Below are positions 54,930 to 64,000 of a stretch of DNA of 64,000 nucleotides, one piece after another; the first letter of the stretch is position 1; each line of letters starts with the position of its first letter. The DNA is taken from positions 2,030,501 to 2,094,500 of the forward strand of contig NZ_JPON01000001.1 of assembly GCF_000733935.1 (NCBI RefSeq), given 5' to 3'. The notes below the pieces were generated by a model, which saw only the letters and a program-made list of their open reading frames with translations, was not told the origin of the DNA and made no database searches. The position numbers were made by a program, and so were the translations under genes. This DNA comes from Methylomarinum vadi. Its GTDB lineage: Bacteria; Pseudomonadota; Gammaproteobacteria; Methylococcales; Methylomonadaceae.

Positions 54930-57167
54930 TCAATAGCGCTTAAACACCAACAACGTGATATCGTCGGCGAACACCTCCTTGGCGCAGAATTTTTTCAGTT
55001 CTGCCAGGACCGTTTCGATGATTTGTTTAGGCGATTGTTCCGACGCATCGTTCAATAGCCGGCATACCCGTTCGACCCCGAAGAACTCCCCGTTGGGATT
55101 TTCCGCCTCGATCAATCCGTCGGTATAGAGCAGCACCGTATCCCCGGACTCCATTGCCAGCGTTTTTTCCTCGAAGCTGACTTGTTTCAGCACTCCCAGC
55201 ACCAAGCCCTCGGCATCCAGTTGCCGGCATTGGCCGTTCTGCTTACGGCTTAACAGCGCCGGGGGGTGGCCGGCGTTGGCGTAGCTCAACCCCCCGGTTT
55301 TCGGATTGTATTGCAGATAGGTCATAGTGATGAAATAGTCGGCGTTGTTCAGGTCGTCGAACAGAAAATCGTTTAGCGCGGCCAGCGCCTTGGCCGGCGA
55401 ATTCTGCCAATTGGCCTGGGCACGCAGGGCACTGCGGGTTTCGACCATGAACAAACCGGGGCCGATGGAATGCCCGGAAACGTCGACGATGGTCATGTCC
55501 AGACAATCCTGGCCGCGGAAGAAGTAATCGAAATAATCGCCACCGACCTGGGCGGCGGGCAGGCAATAACCGAGAATTTCAAAGTCTGCGGTTTTGATCG
55601 GCGCGGCAGGCAGCAAGGACGCCTGGATCTGCTGGGCAATCTTCATTTCATTGCGAGCGATGGCCAGCGACACTTCGGCCTGACGAATTTTCTTTTCGGT
55701 TTCCTTGCGGACGGTGATGTCATGGATGAAACCGCTGAATTCATAGGCATTGCCCAGCTTCAACGGCGCCACGCTGAATTCGACCGGAAACTCAGTGCCG
55801 TCACGACGCATCGCGGTGTGCTCGATCAGCCGGTTGAGTATTTTACCCTGGCCACTACGCAGAAACTCCTGCAAACCTTGATAGTGTTCGTTGCGGAAAC
55901 GTTCTGGAACGATTAAATCGGCCATGCGCTGGCCGATCGCTTCGTTACGCGACCAACCGAACATTTTTTCCGCCTGCTGGTTCCAGTCGGTGACGATGCC
56001 GTAGGAGTCCATCGTTACGATGGCGTTCAACGCGGTTTCCAGGATCAGCCGCTTGCGTTTTTCGCTGTCGATCAAAGCATCCTGGAAATGTTTGCGCGCG
56101 GTGATGTCGCGGTCGACGCCGCGCCACTTGATTAGTTTGCCCTCTTCGTCCTTGATTGGCAAACCGGTAGATTCGGTATAAATCATGTGGCCGTCGCGGT
56201 GCCGATAATGGTTCATTAGCGCATAAAAAGGCTGCTTGATGCCGGTGTTGGGCTGCAGATCCGCCTTGTCCTGTGCTGTCAACAACTCGGTATAGTGCTT
56301 GCCGATGATTTCGTCCGGTTGAAAACCGAGGATATCGCGGACCGCGATACTACTGTAGATGTAATAACCGTCGGGATCCTGTTCCCACAGCCATTCGCCG
56401 GTCATTTGCGCCATTTGACGGAAACGCTGTTCGCTGTCGACCAAGGCCGTCTCGAACTTCTTGCGCGAACTGATGTCTTCGGCGATGGCCAAAAAATGGC
56501 TGATGTCCCCCTGCTTGTTTTTGATGACGCTGATGGTTTCGTAGATCCAAAACAATTCGCCGGTCTTCTTTCGGTCCTTGATCTCGCCGCGCCATTGTCC
56601 GCTGCTCAGCAATGTCTCCCACATCTCCCGGTAATCGAGAGATGGCTGCTCGCAGGTATGCAATAACTTCGGCGTGTTACCGATCAATTCCTCGCGGCTA
56701 TAGCCGGTCAATTCGCAATATTTCGGATTGACGTATTCGATCCGGCTGTCGGCATCGGTGATCATTACCGCGCTGGCGCTCTGTTCGACCGCACGCAACA
56801 TGATCCTGGTATGCTCGGCTTCATCCGACTCGTCCTGATCCGGCTCGATGATTAAGGCAACTTCGTCGCCCGGAGACAGATCGGCAAGATTGATCGCCAT
56901 GTTTATCCGCCGCCCATTTTTATGGCGAAAAACGATCGATGGAACAAAACGATGATCCTGCCGCCAGGCTTTCTTCCAATTTTCGTGTTGATCGCCGTCC
57001 GCCAACAACATAGCTAGCGGCTTAGAAATCAATTCTTGCGCCTGGTAACCCAGTAAATCACAGAGGCTATTGCTGACTTGCCGAATCAAAAACGCATCGG
57101 TCGATGCGGATTCCGCATCCGGCACCGTCAGCAGCAGCAAGTTAACTTTAATGTTGGCCAACTCCAT
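54930..57167 (-). CDS. PAS-repeat SpoIIE-type phosphatase (RsbU-like)
   Basis: 745 residues. Four PAS domains in tandem (about 8-95, 120-235, 245-365, 370-495), then a coiled linker (about 495-530) and a PP2C-type SpoIIE phosphatase (about 535-745) with GGDYFDYF, DVSGHSIGPGLFMVE, ANAGHPPALL and DGLIEAENPNGEFFG, and a C-terminal DDITLLVFK. Metal aspartates present. It should dephosphorylate a STAS antagonist such as the RsbV-like protein upstream. Ends the operon, 15 bases after the GDH gene. Confidence 0.92.
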   Translation of the reverse strand: MELANIKVNLLLLTVPDAESASTDAFLIRQVSNSLCDLLGYQAQELISKPLAMLLADGDQHENWKKAWRQDHRFVPSIVFRHKNGRRINMAINLADLSPGDEVALIIEPDQDESDEAEHTRIMLRAVEQSASAVMITDADSRIEYVNPKYCELTGYSREELIGNTPKLLHTCEQPSLDYREMWETLLSSGQWRGEIKDRKKTGELFWIYETISVIKNKQGDISHFLAIAEDISSRKKFETALVDSEQRFRQMAQMTGEWLWEQDPDGYYIYSSIAVRDILGFQPDEIIGKHYTELLTAQDKADLQPNTGIKQPFYALMNHYRHRDGHMIYTESTGLPIKDEEGKLIKWRGVDRDITARKHFQDALIDSEKRKRLILETALNAIVTMDSYGIVTDWNQQAEKMFGWSRNEAIGQRMADLIVPERFRNEHYQGLQEFLRSGQGKILNRLIEHTAMRRDGTEFPVEFSVAPLKLGNAYEFSGFIHDITVRKETEKKIRQAEVSLAIARNEMKIAQQIQASLLPAAPIKTADFEILGYCLPAAQVGGDYFDYFFRGQDCLDMTIVDVSGHSIGPGLFMVETRSALRAQANWQNSPAKALAALNDFLFDDLNNADYFITMTYLQYNPKTGGLSYANAGHPPALLSRKQNGQCRQLDAEGLVLGVLKQVSFEEKTLAMESGDTVLLYTDGLIEAENPNGEFFGVERVCRLLNDASEQSPKQIIETVLAELKKFCAKEVFADDITLLVFKRY

Positions 57168-57182
57168 CTTGCTTCCCTTTCA

Positions 57183-60100
57183 TCATATCGCTTCCAACAA
57201 ACGTTCGAGTTCTTTATACCAAACCAGATAAGGCGTCAAGGTGTGCTGCAGGGCCCCGGCAATTTCGTGATAACCGCGTTGATAACGGTTGAGACGAGTT
57301 TGTCTTTCGCCTTGGAAAAAATATGCCTGCACACCGCCGGCACCGGATTGCACAATTTTCTTGACCAGGCCTCCCTGCAGTTTTTTCACGCCTTGTTCCA
57401 GATCGCCATAAAGCTTGCGTTCCCAGGCGTTTTGCAGGGTAATGTCGTTAAGCTGTTTACGAACAGTTTGCAAGAACAAACATTCCGCGGTATCGACGTA
57501 CAGATCGGCGATAGTTTCGATAGCGCTACCGGTCTCGATCGACAACCGGACACTGGCCGGAAAATCCTCGATCAGCGCCAGCCGATGCAAATATTGGCTC
57601 AACGACTCCGGAAGTTTGTCGCCAAATGCCGTTGTTTCGGCCGTCGGACTCCGTCCGTTTTCCATCGCATGTTGCACGAACTTCTCCAGGTAAGAGAGAT
57701 AATCGCCAATCAAGCCGGGAGTTGGTTTCAACGGAGCATCGTTCAGCATGCTCCAGATACTGAACTCCGTCAGACGATTTTCCATTTTAAGTAACGCACC
57801 ATATTGCAAGGCGGCTTCGATTCGATTGTCCAAAGCAAATACCGACTTTCTGAAATCCTCGCCGGCGAGGATGCGATCAAAAGCCAAGTAACTACTCATC
57901 AAAACGCCCAGGTCACTGGCCTGATTATCGATCGCCCTGGCCAAAAACAAACATCCTGCCTGATTGATGACGAGATTACTGATGCAAGTGGCCTTAATCG
58001 CCGAAGCTAACGGATGCGATGGGATATGTTGAGCAAAACGCTCAACCAGCGGTCGGGGGAAATAGGCCAATAAATAATGGTCGCAGCAGGTCGCCGTGAC
58101 GAATTCTGGGCGATCCAGCAACTGTTGCGTCAACCAGCGTTTAGCCGAGGCCATCAACACGGCCAGCTCGGGACGAGTCAGCTTGACGTTTTCGCGCGCC
58201 CTGACCGCCTTGGCGACAGGAAACGCCTCGACGGCGAAATCGAGAAAACCCGCGGATTGCAGTTTCTCGGCCAGTTCCAGATACGGTTCGACATCCTCGG
58301 CGCAACGCAGTTGTTCCAGCGACAAGCACAAGGTCTGGGCATAATTATCGGCAAGCACCGTTCGACAAACCTCCTCGGACAACTGGTCGAACAAGGTTTG
58401 ATAATCGTCTATTTGCTGTTTCTTATGCAGTTCCCTTAGCAGGATCTTCAGATTGACTTCGTGATCCGAGGTATCCACGCCCGCCGAGTTGTCAATGGCA
58501 TCGGTATTGATACGACCGCCCGCCAAGGCGAATTCAATACGCGCCAAGCGGGTAAATCCCAGATTGGCACCCTCGCCGACCACTTTAGCCTGTAAACTGG
58601 ACGCATCCACTCTGACAGTGTCATTCTGACGGTCGCCTACTTCCTCGTGCTTTTCGCTGCCGGCTTTGACATAGGTGCCGATGCCGCCCAGCCACAACAG
58701 CTCCACCGGCGCGATCAACAAATAACGGATCAGCGATTCGCCGTCCAAGGTCTTGTAACGTAGACCCAACCACTGCCTGACCGGCTCGGATAATGGGATA
58801 TCCTTGCTGTCCCGGCTATAGATACCGCCGCCCTCGCTGAGCAATTCTCGGCTGTAATCGTTCCAACTGGAGCCAGGCAGGTCGAACAAGCGCCGACGTT
58901 CCTGATAGGACCGTTCGGGATCGGGGGAAGGATCGAGGAATATATGCTGGCCGCTGATGGCCGCGCGCAATTTAATACAGCGCGATAACAACATGCCGTT
59001 GCCGAACACGTCGCCGTCCATGCTGCCGATGCCAACGACTGTGAATGCTTCATGTTGGATGTCCTTGCCCAACTCGCGAAAATGCCGCTTGACGCTTTCC
59101 CAGGCGCCGCGCGCAGTGATTCCCAAGGCCTTATGGCTATAACCTTTGGAGCCGCCGCTGGCAAAAGCGTCTCCCATCCAGAATCGATATTCTTCGGAAA
59201 CGGCATTGGCCACATCGGGAAATTGGGCCGTACCCTTGTCGGCGGCGACGACCAGATAAGGATCGTCATCATCGTAACGGACGATACCGGATAAGGTTTT
59301 AACCTTTTCCCCAACATAATTATCGGTCAAATCCAGTAAGGCCCGCATCAGTTGCAGATAGGCCCTTTTACCGGCCTGCCTGAAGCTTTCATCGCGCCGC
59401 AGGCGCTTGACGACAAAACCGCCCTTGGCGCCAGTCGGCACGATCAAGGCGTTCTTGCTCATTTGCGTTTGCATCAGCCCTAAAATCTCCGTCCTGAAGT
59501 CATCGGGCCGGTCGGACCAGCGTATACCGCCGCGAGCGATCTTCCCGCCGCGCAAATGAATGCCTTCCATATCGGGTGCGTGAACATAAACCTCAAAACT
59601 GGGTCTGGGCGCCGGCATATCGATCACTCCGAGACTGTTGATCTTGAGGGCGATTAGATAATCTTCCAGGCCTCGACGGACATGAAAATTACTCCGCACG
59701 GTCGAGTCGATCAAATTGAACAATGTCCGCAAGATGCGATCGTCGTTCAGATCGGTCACCGTTTCCATGTCTTCCAGCAGGCGCAAGCGTATCGGAAACA
59801 AAGCCTGTTCTTCGCGTTGTAGCGCATCTTCCCACTCTTCGCTCGGCCTGAAGCGCACTTCGAAATAATCGAACAGCAACTTAGCCAAGCGGGGATTATT
59901 GATCAAGGCGCGGTGAAAAGAGGAAACCGTGACATGGAATCCCAGTTGCAGGCAATAATTGCGGTAAGTCCTCAATAAATCGATTTCCTGCCACTCCATC
60001 CCGACCAGTAAAAGCAACCTGTTCAATCCGTCATTTTCCACGCGCTGTTGCTGTATGGCCTCGATCATTCCGAGTAACGGCTGTTTGATTTTGTGTAACG

Positions 60101-61910
60101 GCTGACAGCCAGTATTGGCCGGTATCACGGCAAAGCTCTTGATATAGCAAGTGGTCTGGCCGGTGTTCACGCTAAACTGCACCTGATCGACCAATCTTAA
60201 ATTCAGGTTTTCCAGTATCGGAATGAATTCATCGAGGAATTGCTCTCGACCGCTGTAGAAATGCAAACGACAATTTTCCTGCCGCTGGCAGGGAAACAGT
60301 AAATTCACACCCTGTTGCGAGGTGCCGGTCAGTTTTTCCAACTGGAGCATGTCTTTCAGCGCATAACGGGGCGGCAACATGTTTCTATAATCCGCGTTAA
60401 AACTGTCACGATACTTGCGCCACAACTCACTACCTTTGCCTTTACCCAAGGCCCGCTCCAGCAACAATCTTAACCGCACGGTCCAGGGACGGCATTGTCG
60501 GTTTACCAGTTTTTCCAATGCCGCAATATCGATATGGACTTGCTCCTGCTGAGGAAGCAATGAAAGATATAATGCCGAATAGCTTTCACCGAAATTGATC
60601 AAGCGAACGACGTCGGTTCGGCATTGCAATTCGGCGCTAAGAGTCCCGGCCAATTGCGTCTGACTGGTGGTTTTTAAAAATGTCTGAGGAATGATTACCA
60701 AAAAGGAAAGGCAAAATGGACTCGGGCTGGCCAGAAACAATACTTTCAGCGAATAAGGCCTGCTTAAATAGCGGCATAGCGATTGTGCCAACAATTCGAG
60801 TTGTGTCTCACCGAGGAAAAAAAATTCCAGTTTGGGAATCAGGCTAAATAGCTCCTGCAGCTTGACATAATCATGACTGCCGCGAACTATTTTTATTTTT
60901 TTCAACGTCTCCGCGGTTTTTCGCTGCAATTCCAGAACGTGGCAAGAGGAGCAATTTATCTCGATACGCCTGAACAACCCGATAAATGCATGCTCGGTGG
61001 CGATATCGCCTTGCTGTTCGCGGAAACCGATATAAATCAAAGGCTCATTGCTGATCAAAGGGCTGTCTAATGTCAATCGGTGGACGACAACCTCGGTTTC
61101 CCTAGACATCAGCCGATTAATTTCACTCTGCAACTGTTGACCCGCGTTCGCTTCCAGAATTTCCAGACAGAAGGCTAGATCGGCGCCTAACTGTTTGCTG
61201 TTAGCGTAATCCGCCTGTGAATCGGGAGAGGTGGTGATCGCTCGGTAACTAATCGGAATGAACGCTTCTTGCTGTAACCAGGCCAGCAACGACCAATAGA
61301 GTTGCAATCCACGCAAGCTTTTCAGATATTCCTGCTTGTCGTTAAAGGCGACACAGGATTGGAAGACTCGATGATTTTGCCGCAGTAAAACCAAACATTG
61401 TTGTTGTATCGTTTCCAGAATCGCCTGGTCGATATTTTCCAGGCGAAGCAATATCAATAATTCGCTGCTGTCCTCTTCGGCTCCGGCATCCAGATAAATG
61501 ATCCCTTGCTCCCTGCGCTTGATCGTTAAAATCGGATGCGCAATCAAACTGAACAAGCCGCTGTATTTTTTTTGCAAAATTATCAGGGTTTCGACCAGAT
61601 AAGGCTCGTTCGGAGCACTGATCATCAATAAATATTGCCCACCGTTTTGTAAGGGAACGGCCTGCAAGCCAATCTCCTGCGTGCGGTTTTCTAAAAATTG
61701 ATAACAACGAACGATCAGCGAGTCTAATAACGCCGAGGGCAAGGTCGCTAAATAACTTTCAGGGAAGATGAGCACGTCCGCCAACGTTTTCAGAAAACGC
61801 CGCTGCTCGATATTTTCATGTCGATCAAGCAGGTATTGCACCTGTTCGAGCTTCAAATGCTGACGGCTCTTATCCGTCTTGGTGCGACCGGCTTCGAGAT
61901 AGACTTTCAA
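57183..61910 (-). CDS. gdhB: NAD-specific glutamate dehydrogenase, 180-kDa type
   Basis: 1575 residues, close to the 1600 usual for large NAD-GDH (LDH/GdhB family). It oxidatively deaminates glutamate to 2-oxoglutarate. The family's catalytic core (RGGIRWSDRPDDFRTEILGLM, KNALIVPTGAKGGFV, DPYLVVAADKGTAQFPDVAN and MDGDVFGNGML) lies at about 790-1010, with long N- and C-terminal domains. It starts with TTG overlapping the RsbW-like stop (TTGA) with GGGGG upstream. The unusual start and overlap couple it to the regulator genes; it has no other neighbours of nitrogen metabolism. Confidence 0.95.
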   Translation of the reverse strand: MKVYLEAGRTKTDKSRQHLKLEQVQYLLDRHENIEQRRFLKTLADVLIFPESYLATLPSALLDSLIVRCYQFLENRTQEIGLQAVPLQNGGQYLLMISAPNEPYLVETLIILQKKYSGLFSLIAHPILTIKRREQGIIYLDAGAEEDSSELLILLRLENIDQAILETIQQQCLVLLRQNHRVFQSCVAFNDKQEYLKSLRGLQLYWSLLAWLQQEAFIPISYRAITTSPDSQADYANSKQLGADLAFCLEILEANAGQQLQSEINRLMSRETEVVVHRLTLDSPLISNEPLIYIGFREQQGDIATEHAFIGLFRRIEINCSSCHVLELQRKTAETLKKIKIVRGSHDYVKLQELFSLIPKLEFFFLGETQLELLAQSLCRYLSRPYSLKVLFLASPSPFCLSFLVIIPQTFLKTTSQTQLAGTLSAELQCRTDVVRLINFGESYSALYLSLLPQQEQVHIDIAALEKLVNRQCRPWTVRLRLLLERALGKGKGSELWRKYRDSFNADYRNMLPPRYALKDMLQLEKLTGTSQQGVNLLFPCQRQENCRLHFYSGREQFLDEFIPILENLNLRLVDQVQFSVNTGQTTCYIKSFAVIPANTGCQPLHKIKQPLLGMIEAIQQQRVENDGLNRLLLLVGMEWQEIDLLRTYRNYCLQLGFHVTVSSFHRALINNPRLAKLLFDYFEVRFRPSEEWEDALQREEQALFPIRLRLLEDMETVTDLNDDRILRTLFNLIDSTVRSNFHVRRGLEDYLIALKINSLGVIDMPAPRPSFEVYVHAPDMEGIHLRGGKIARGGIRWSDRPDDFRTEILGLMQTQMSKNALIVPTGAKGGFVVKRLRRDESFRQAGKRAYLQLMRALLDLTDNYVGEKVKTLSGIVRYDDDDPYLVVAADKGTAQFPDVANAVSEEYRFWMGDAFASGGSKGYSHKALGITARGAWESVKRHFRELGKDIQHEAFTVVGIGSMDGDVFGNGMLLSRCIKLRAAISGQHIFLDPSPDPERSYQERRRLFDLPGSSWNDYSRELLSEGGGIYSRDSKDIPLSEPVRQWLGLRYKTLDGESLIRYLLIAPVELLWLGGIGTYVKAGSEKHEEVGDRQNDTVRVDASSLQAKVVGEGANLGFTRLARIEFALAGGRINTDAIDNSAGVDTSDHEVNLKILLRELHKKQQIDDYQTLFDQLSEEVCRTVLADNYAQTLCLSLEQLRCAEDVEPYLELAEKLQSAGFLDFAVEAFPVAKAVRARENVKLTRPELAVLMASAKRWLTQQLLDRPEFVTATCCDHYLLAYFPRPLVERFAQHIPSHPLASAIKATCISNLVINQAGCLFLARAIDNQASDLGVLMSSYLAFDRILAGEDFRKSVFALDNRIEAALQYGALLKMENRLTEFSIWSMLNDAPLKPTPGLIGDYLSYLEKFVQHAMENGRSPTAETTAFGDKLPESLSQYLHRLALIEDFPASVRLSIETGSAIETIADLYVDTAECLFLQTVRKQLNDITLQNAWERKLYGDLEQGVKKLQGGLVKKIVQSGAGGVQAYFFQGERQTRLNRYQRGYHEIAGALQHTLTPYLVWYKELERLLEAI

Positions 61911-62350
61911 GAGCCCCCCGGATTAGGTTTTAAGAGTTTCTTGATTTCCAACACATTACAATCCTCTCGCTTGGTATAGGTTACCGAATCCATCAGCGAG
62001 CGAATGAAAAAAATACCCATTCCCCCCTCTTTAGGGTGATCGAGATCCGGCAAAGGTATTTGTTCCAAATCGAAACCCTGACCATGATCATAAACTTTGA
62101 TATTCAGCTCATCGCCGATGAGCTGAATAGTTATGCGGACTGTTTCGCTGGGATCGTTATGACTGGAATGGCGGATGGCATTGGATGTGGCTTCGGTCAA
62201 TACCAAATTCAGATGATAAGCGAATGCTTCCCGGTCGCCTGAATATTGTTGCAATTCCTTACCGATATGTTCGGCAATATTACCGATCAGATCCAGATAC
62301 CGCGTTTGCGTGGGTATCACCACATCGATCTGAAGCTCTTCGTCGGACAT
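61907..62350 (-). CDS. RsbW-like anti-sigma/serine kinase (HATPase fold)
   Basis: 147 residues. GHKL ATPase fold: N box LVLTEATSNAIRHS, G1 VYDHGQGFDLEQ, G2 EGGMGIFFIRSLMD. Expected to phosphorylate the RsbV-like STAS protein just upstream and to bind a target. Acts as switch kinase with the SpoIIE-type phosphatase. No sigma factor is in the operon, so the output may not be a sigma factor. Gap to the STAS gene 20 bases. Confidence 0.92.
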   Translation of the reverse strand: MSDEELQIDVVIPTQTRYLDLIGNIAEHIGKELQQYSGDREAFAYHLNLVLTEATSNAIRHSSHNDPSETVRITIQLIGDELNIKVYDHGQGFDLEQIPLPDLDHPKEGGMGIFFIRSLMDSVTYTKREDCNVLEIKKLLKPNPGGS

Positions 62351-62370
62351 ACATGCCCCCTCTTGCGCGA

Positions 62371-62706
62371 TTAGCTAGCGTTCAAAACATCGCCGGCATC
62401 CGCATAAATTTCGAACACTCGATTCAACCGGGTTAGCTCGAACATTGAAAGAACCTGACTCTGAATATTGGTTAACACCAATTTACCTGACTTGGCGGCC
62501 GCATTTTTGAAACCCGATAATAAAGCGCCCAACCCGGAACTATCGATGAAACGCACTTGCCCTAACTTTACGACAATATTTATCTCGCCCTGTTCGATTA
62601 CCTTCAACACACTTTCCTTTAATTCAGCCGAGTTATGAGCATCGATGCGCTCCTCGCAAATTTCCAATATCAAATAGCCATTTGATTTTTGTTGCTTTAT
62701 ATTCAT
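62371..62706 (-). CDS. RsbV-like STAS-domain anti-sigma antagonist
   Basis: 111 residues, STAS fold. The phosphorylation loop VRFIDSSGLGALL carries adjacent serines (about 56-57), either of which may be the site. First gene in the operon, followed by the kinase, GDH and phosphatase. A partner-switch module of this type usually signals in response to stress or cell-surface state. Confidence 0.92.
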   Translation of the reverse strand: MNIKQQKSNGYLILEICEERIDAHNSAELKESVLKVIEQGEINIVVKLGQVRFIDSSGLGALLSGFKNAAAKSGKLVLTNIQSQVLSMFELTRLNRVFEIYADAGDVLNAS

Positions 62707-62842
62707 CTCTGCAGAAATTTGGTTACGGGATGAGTCTACTTTTAACAGATTGTGCGCTATTACGCATTATTTTTTACCTGACCCGACATGGCCTAAGCGG
62801 TTTTATGGTCACCTTTCCTCAGCCGGAATTATTTTGGACAAT

Positions 62843-62882
62843 AAAAAAGGCGTCATTTGCGCAATGAATGACGCCTTTTTTA
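62843..62882. terminator. Bidirectional terminator
   Basis: AAAAAAGGCGTCATT / AATGACGCCTTTTTT hairpin, 9-base loop. Located between the divergently read lipoprotein gene's end and upstream of the STAS operon, it ends transcripts from the right and insulates the operon. Confidence 0.85.
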
Positions 62883-62935
62883 ATTGAAGTGGCAATCGAT
62901 TTAACGATACAACGCCCCATGCTGCCCGCTTGTTT

Positions 62936-63343
62936 TTACTGCTCTTTTTTCGCCTCTTCTTCCGTTTCCATGACGATTGCGGCCATACAATTCATCATAC
63001 TTTCCGCATAATTTCTATGCGCATCGGCGAGCGCTTGTGGCGAGCCAAAATCAGTACGCAATTCCTCCAAAGTCTTCTTTGGGTCTTCCGATTTGTTCAG
63101 GGTTAGCATTTTTGTATAGTTACGGTATGCCTGCAGACGATCCGGGTCGAAGGCAAACAGGCCCGGCATATTTTTCGATGTCAAATCGACGACGCAATCG
63201 GTCATATGCTGTGGCTCGATCTTATAATCTTTGATGTCTTTTTCGGCCTGCATTTGCTCCAACACGGCCTGTTCATATTGTTTTTTATCGGCACAGCCGG
63301 CCAATAATAGAACCGACAAGCTCAATAGCAGTAATTTTTTCAT
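62936..63343 (-). CDS. Hypothetical lipoprotein
   Basis: 135 residues, MKK signal and lipobox LLLAGCAD. Charged helical mature part with two conserved-looking cysteines (TDCVVDL and MMNCMAA) that could form a disulfide. AQUEOUS compartment expected to be the periplasm, outer-membrane anchored. Family not recognised. 18 bases after plsC, probably co-transcribed. Confidence 0.78.
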   Translation of the reverse strand: MKKLLLLSLSVLLLAGCADKKQYEQAVLEQMQAEKDIKDYKIEPQHMTDCVVDLTSKNMPGLFAFDPDRLQAYRNYTKMLTLNKSEDPKKTLEELRTDFGSPQALADAHRNYAESMMNCMAAIVMETEEEAKKEQ

Positions 63344-63361
63344 AAGTAATATTTGTATTCT

Positions 63362-64000
63362 TTAATGAGTTTGACTGATTTCGGCCATGGCCTGAGCAAT
63401 CCAGGCTTCGGCCTCGGCATTGATGTCCTTGGCTTTCCTGCCTTCGGTGTGAATGACGGGACCTATCTTAACCTGGATAGTGCCGGGATATTTCAAAAAA
63501 CTGTTACGCGGCCAGAACTCTCCGGCATTATGCGCCAACGGAATAACGGGATAACCGGACTTCTGCGCTAACATGGCGCCACCGGCATTGAATTTCTTGT
63601 TTTCTCCCGGAGCGGCCCTTGTTCCTTCGGGGAAAATAAGCACGAACAAGCCTTCTTGCAAACGAGCAATTCCTTGATCAATCAGCGACTTCAAGGCTTC
63701 ACGTTGATTTTCGCGATCGATTGCAATGGGTTTCAATGTCGCTAATGCCCAACCTCCCACCGGTATCCACAACAATGACTTTTTCAACAACGCGGTTTGC
63801 GGGGGTAAAAACAGGCGTAACGCGACTGTCTCCCAGGCCGACTGATGCTTGCTTAAAATGATGCATGCTTGATCTTTCGGCACATTGTTCAATCCTTGCA
63901 CCTGATAAGTCAAACCACAAGTCATTTTCAACATCCAAAACAAAGCTTTAATCCATAATTGGGCTAAAGCATAACGCGCCTCAAACGGCAAAAAGATGCA
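63362..64000 (-). CDS. plsC: 1-acyl-glycerol-3-phosphate acyltransferase (PlsC-type), 5' end outside window
   Basis: About 212 residues to the edge. Acyltransferase motif I SKHQSAWE, motif II near VGGWALATLKPIAIDR, motif III FPEGTRAAPG and motif IV YPVIPLAHNAGEFW. Acylates lysophosphatidate in phospholipid synthesis. The frame stays open to base 64000, and the residues before the candidate TTG at 63991 fit the family's membrane segment, so the real start lies beyond the window. Upstream helix NRKALFWML-like is only partly visible. Confidence 0.9.
   Translation of the reverse strand, partial: CIFLPFEARYALAQLWIKALFWMLKMTCGLTYQVQGLNNVPKDQACIILSKHQSAWETVALRLFLPPQTALLKKSLLWIPVGGWALATLKPIAIDRENQREALKSLIDQGIARLQEGLFVLIFPEGTRAAPGENKKFNAGGAMLAQKSGYPVIPLAHNAGEFWPRNSFLKYPGTIQVKIGPVIHTEGRKAKDINAEAEAWIAQAMAEISQTH

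Overview
The window reads as a chromosomal segment of a gammaproteobacterium, most likely a methanotroph-type Methylococcales. That assignment is an inference from gene content and style: zapD-yacG pairing, PilU, B12-dependent MetH, class I fumarase, pyruvate phosphate dikinase, the 180-kDa type of NAD-glutamate dehydrogenase, and GroESL under a CIRCE operator. No methane-oxidation gene or rRNA is present to prove it, and no tRNA gene was recognised.

Layout. 1-6 kb: the end of zapD, yacG and trxC, facing mutT/thiE-like, argJ, a cation-efflux protein, a TusA-like protein and a PP-loop RNA-thiolation-like protein. 6-11 kb: pilU, an HTTM/DCC fusion, two very small membrane or lipoprotein genes, and DUF2970. 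11-19 kb: metH, yqhA, a glutaredoxin-like gene, fumarase and phosphomannomutase. 19-27 kb: an exported protein with three internal repeats, an MFS transporter, a methyltransferase/ArgD/transglutaminase operon, groEL-groES and moeB. Two copies of a short inverted-repeat element directly abut or overlap the 3' ends of two genes here.

26.8-32.4 kb is the accessory part. It has a decayed di-heme peroxidase tail, an AT-rich exported beta-helix protein behind a perfect 22-bp palindrome, a decayed IS110-family transposase, and two attC-like sites carrying two unknown genes in the same orientation. This looks like a small integron cassette cluster with no integrase in view. The IS110 remnant abuts the outer attC site, which fits the known habit of the IS1111-attC subgroup.

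32.4-43 kb: hypBA, a CysZ-like protein, mtnA divergent from an MTA/SAH-deaminase-like gene, ubiG-gph-SDR-sufT, and a three-gene set of ATP-grasp ligase, inactive transglutaminase-7TM and retropepsin-like protease. 43-50 kb: a diguanylate cyclase, a Ser/Thr kinase next to a caspase-fold lipoprotein, a flavoprotein and an HDAC-like deacetylase. 50-64 kb: ppdK, a CsgG/DUF4810/DUF799 lipoprotein trio, and a four-gene operon in which RsbV-like, RsbW-like and PAS-SpoIIE phosphatase genes enclose NAD-glutamate dehydrogenase. It ends with a small lipoprotein and a plsC cut by the window edge. Most long intergenic stretches end in clear hairpin terminators, several of them bidirectional.
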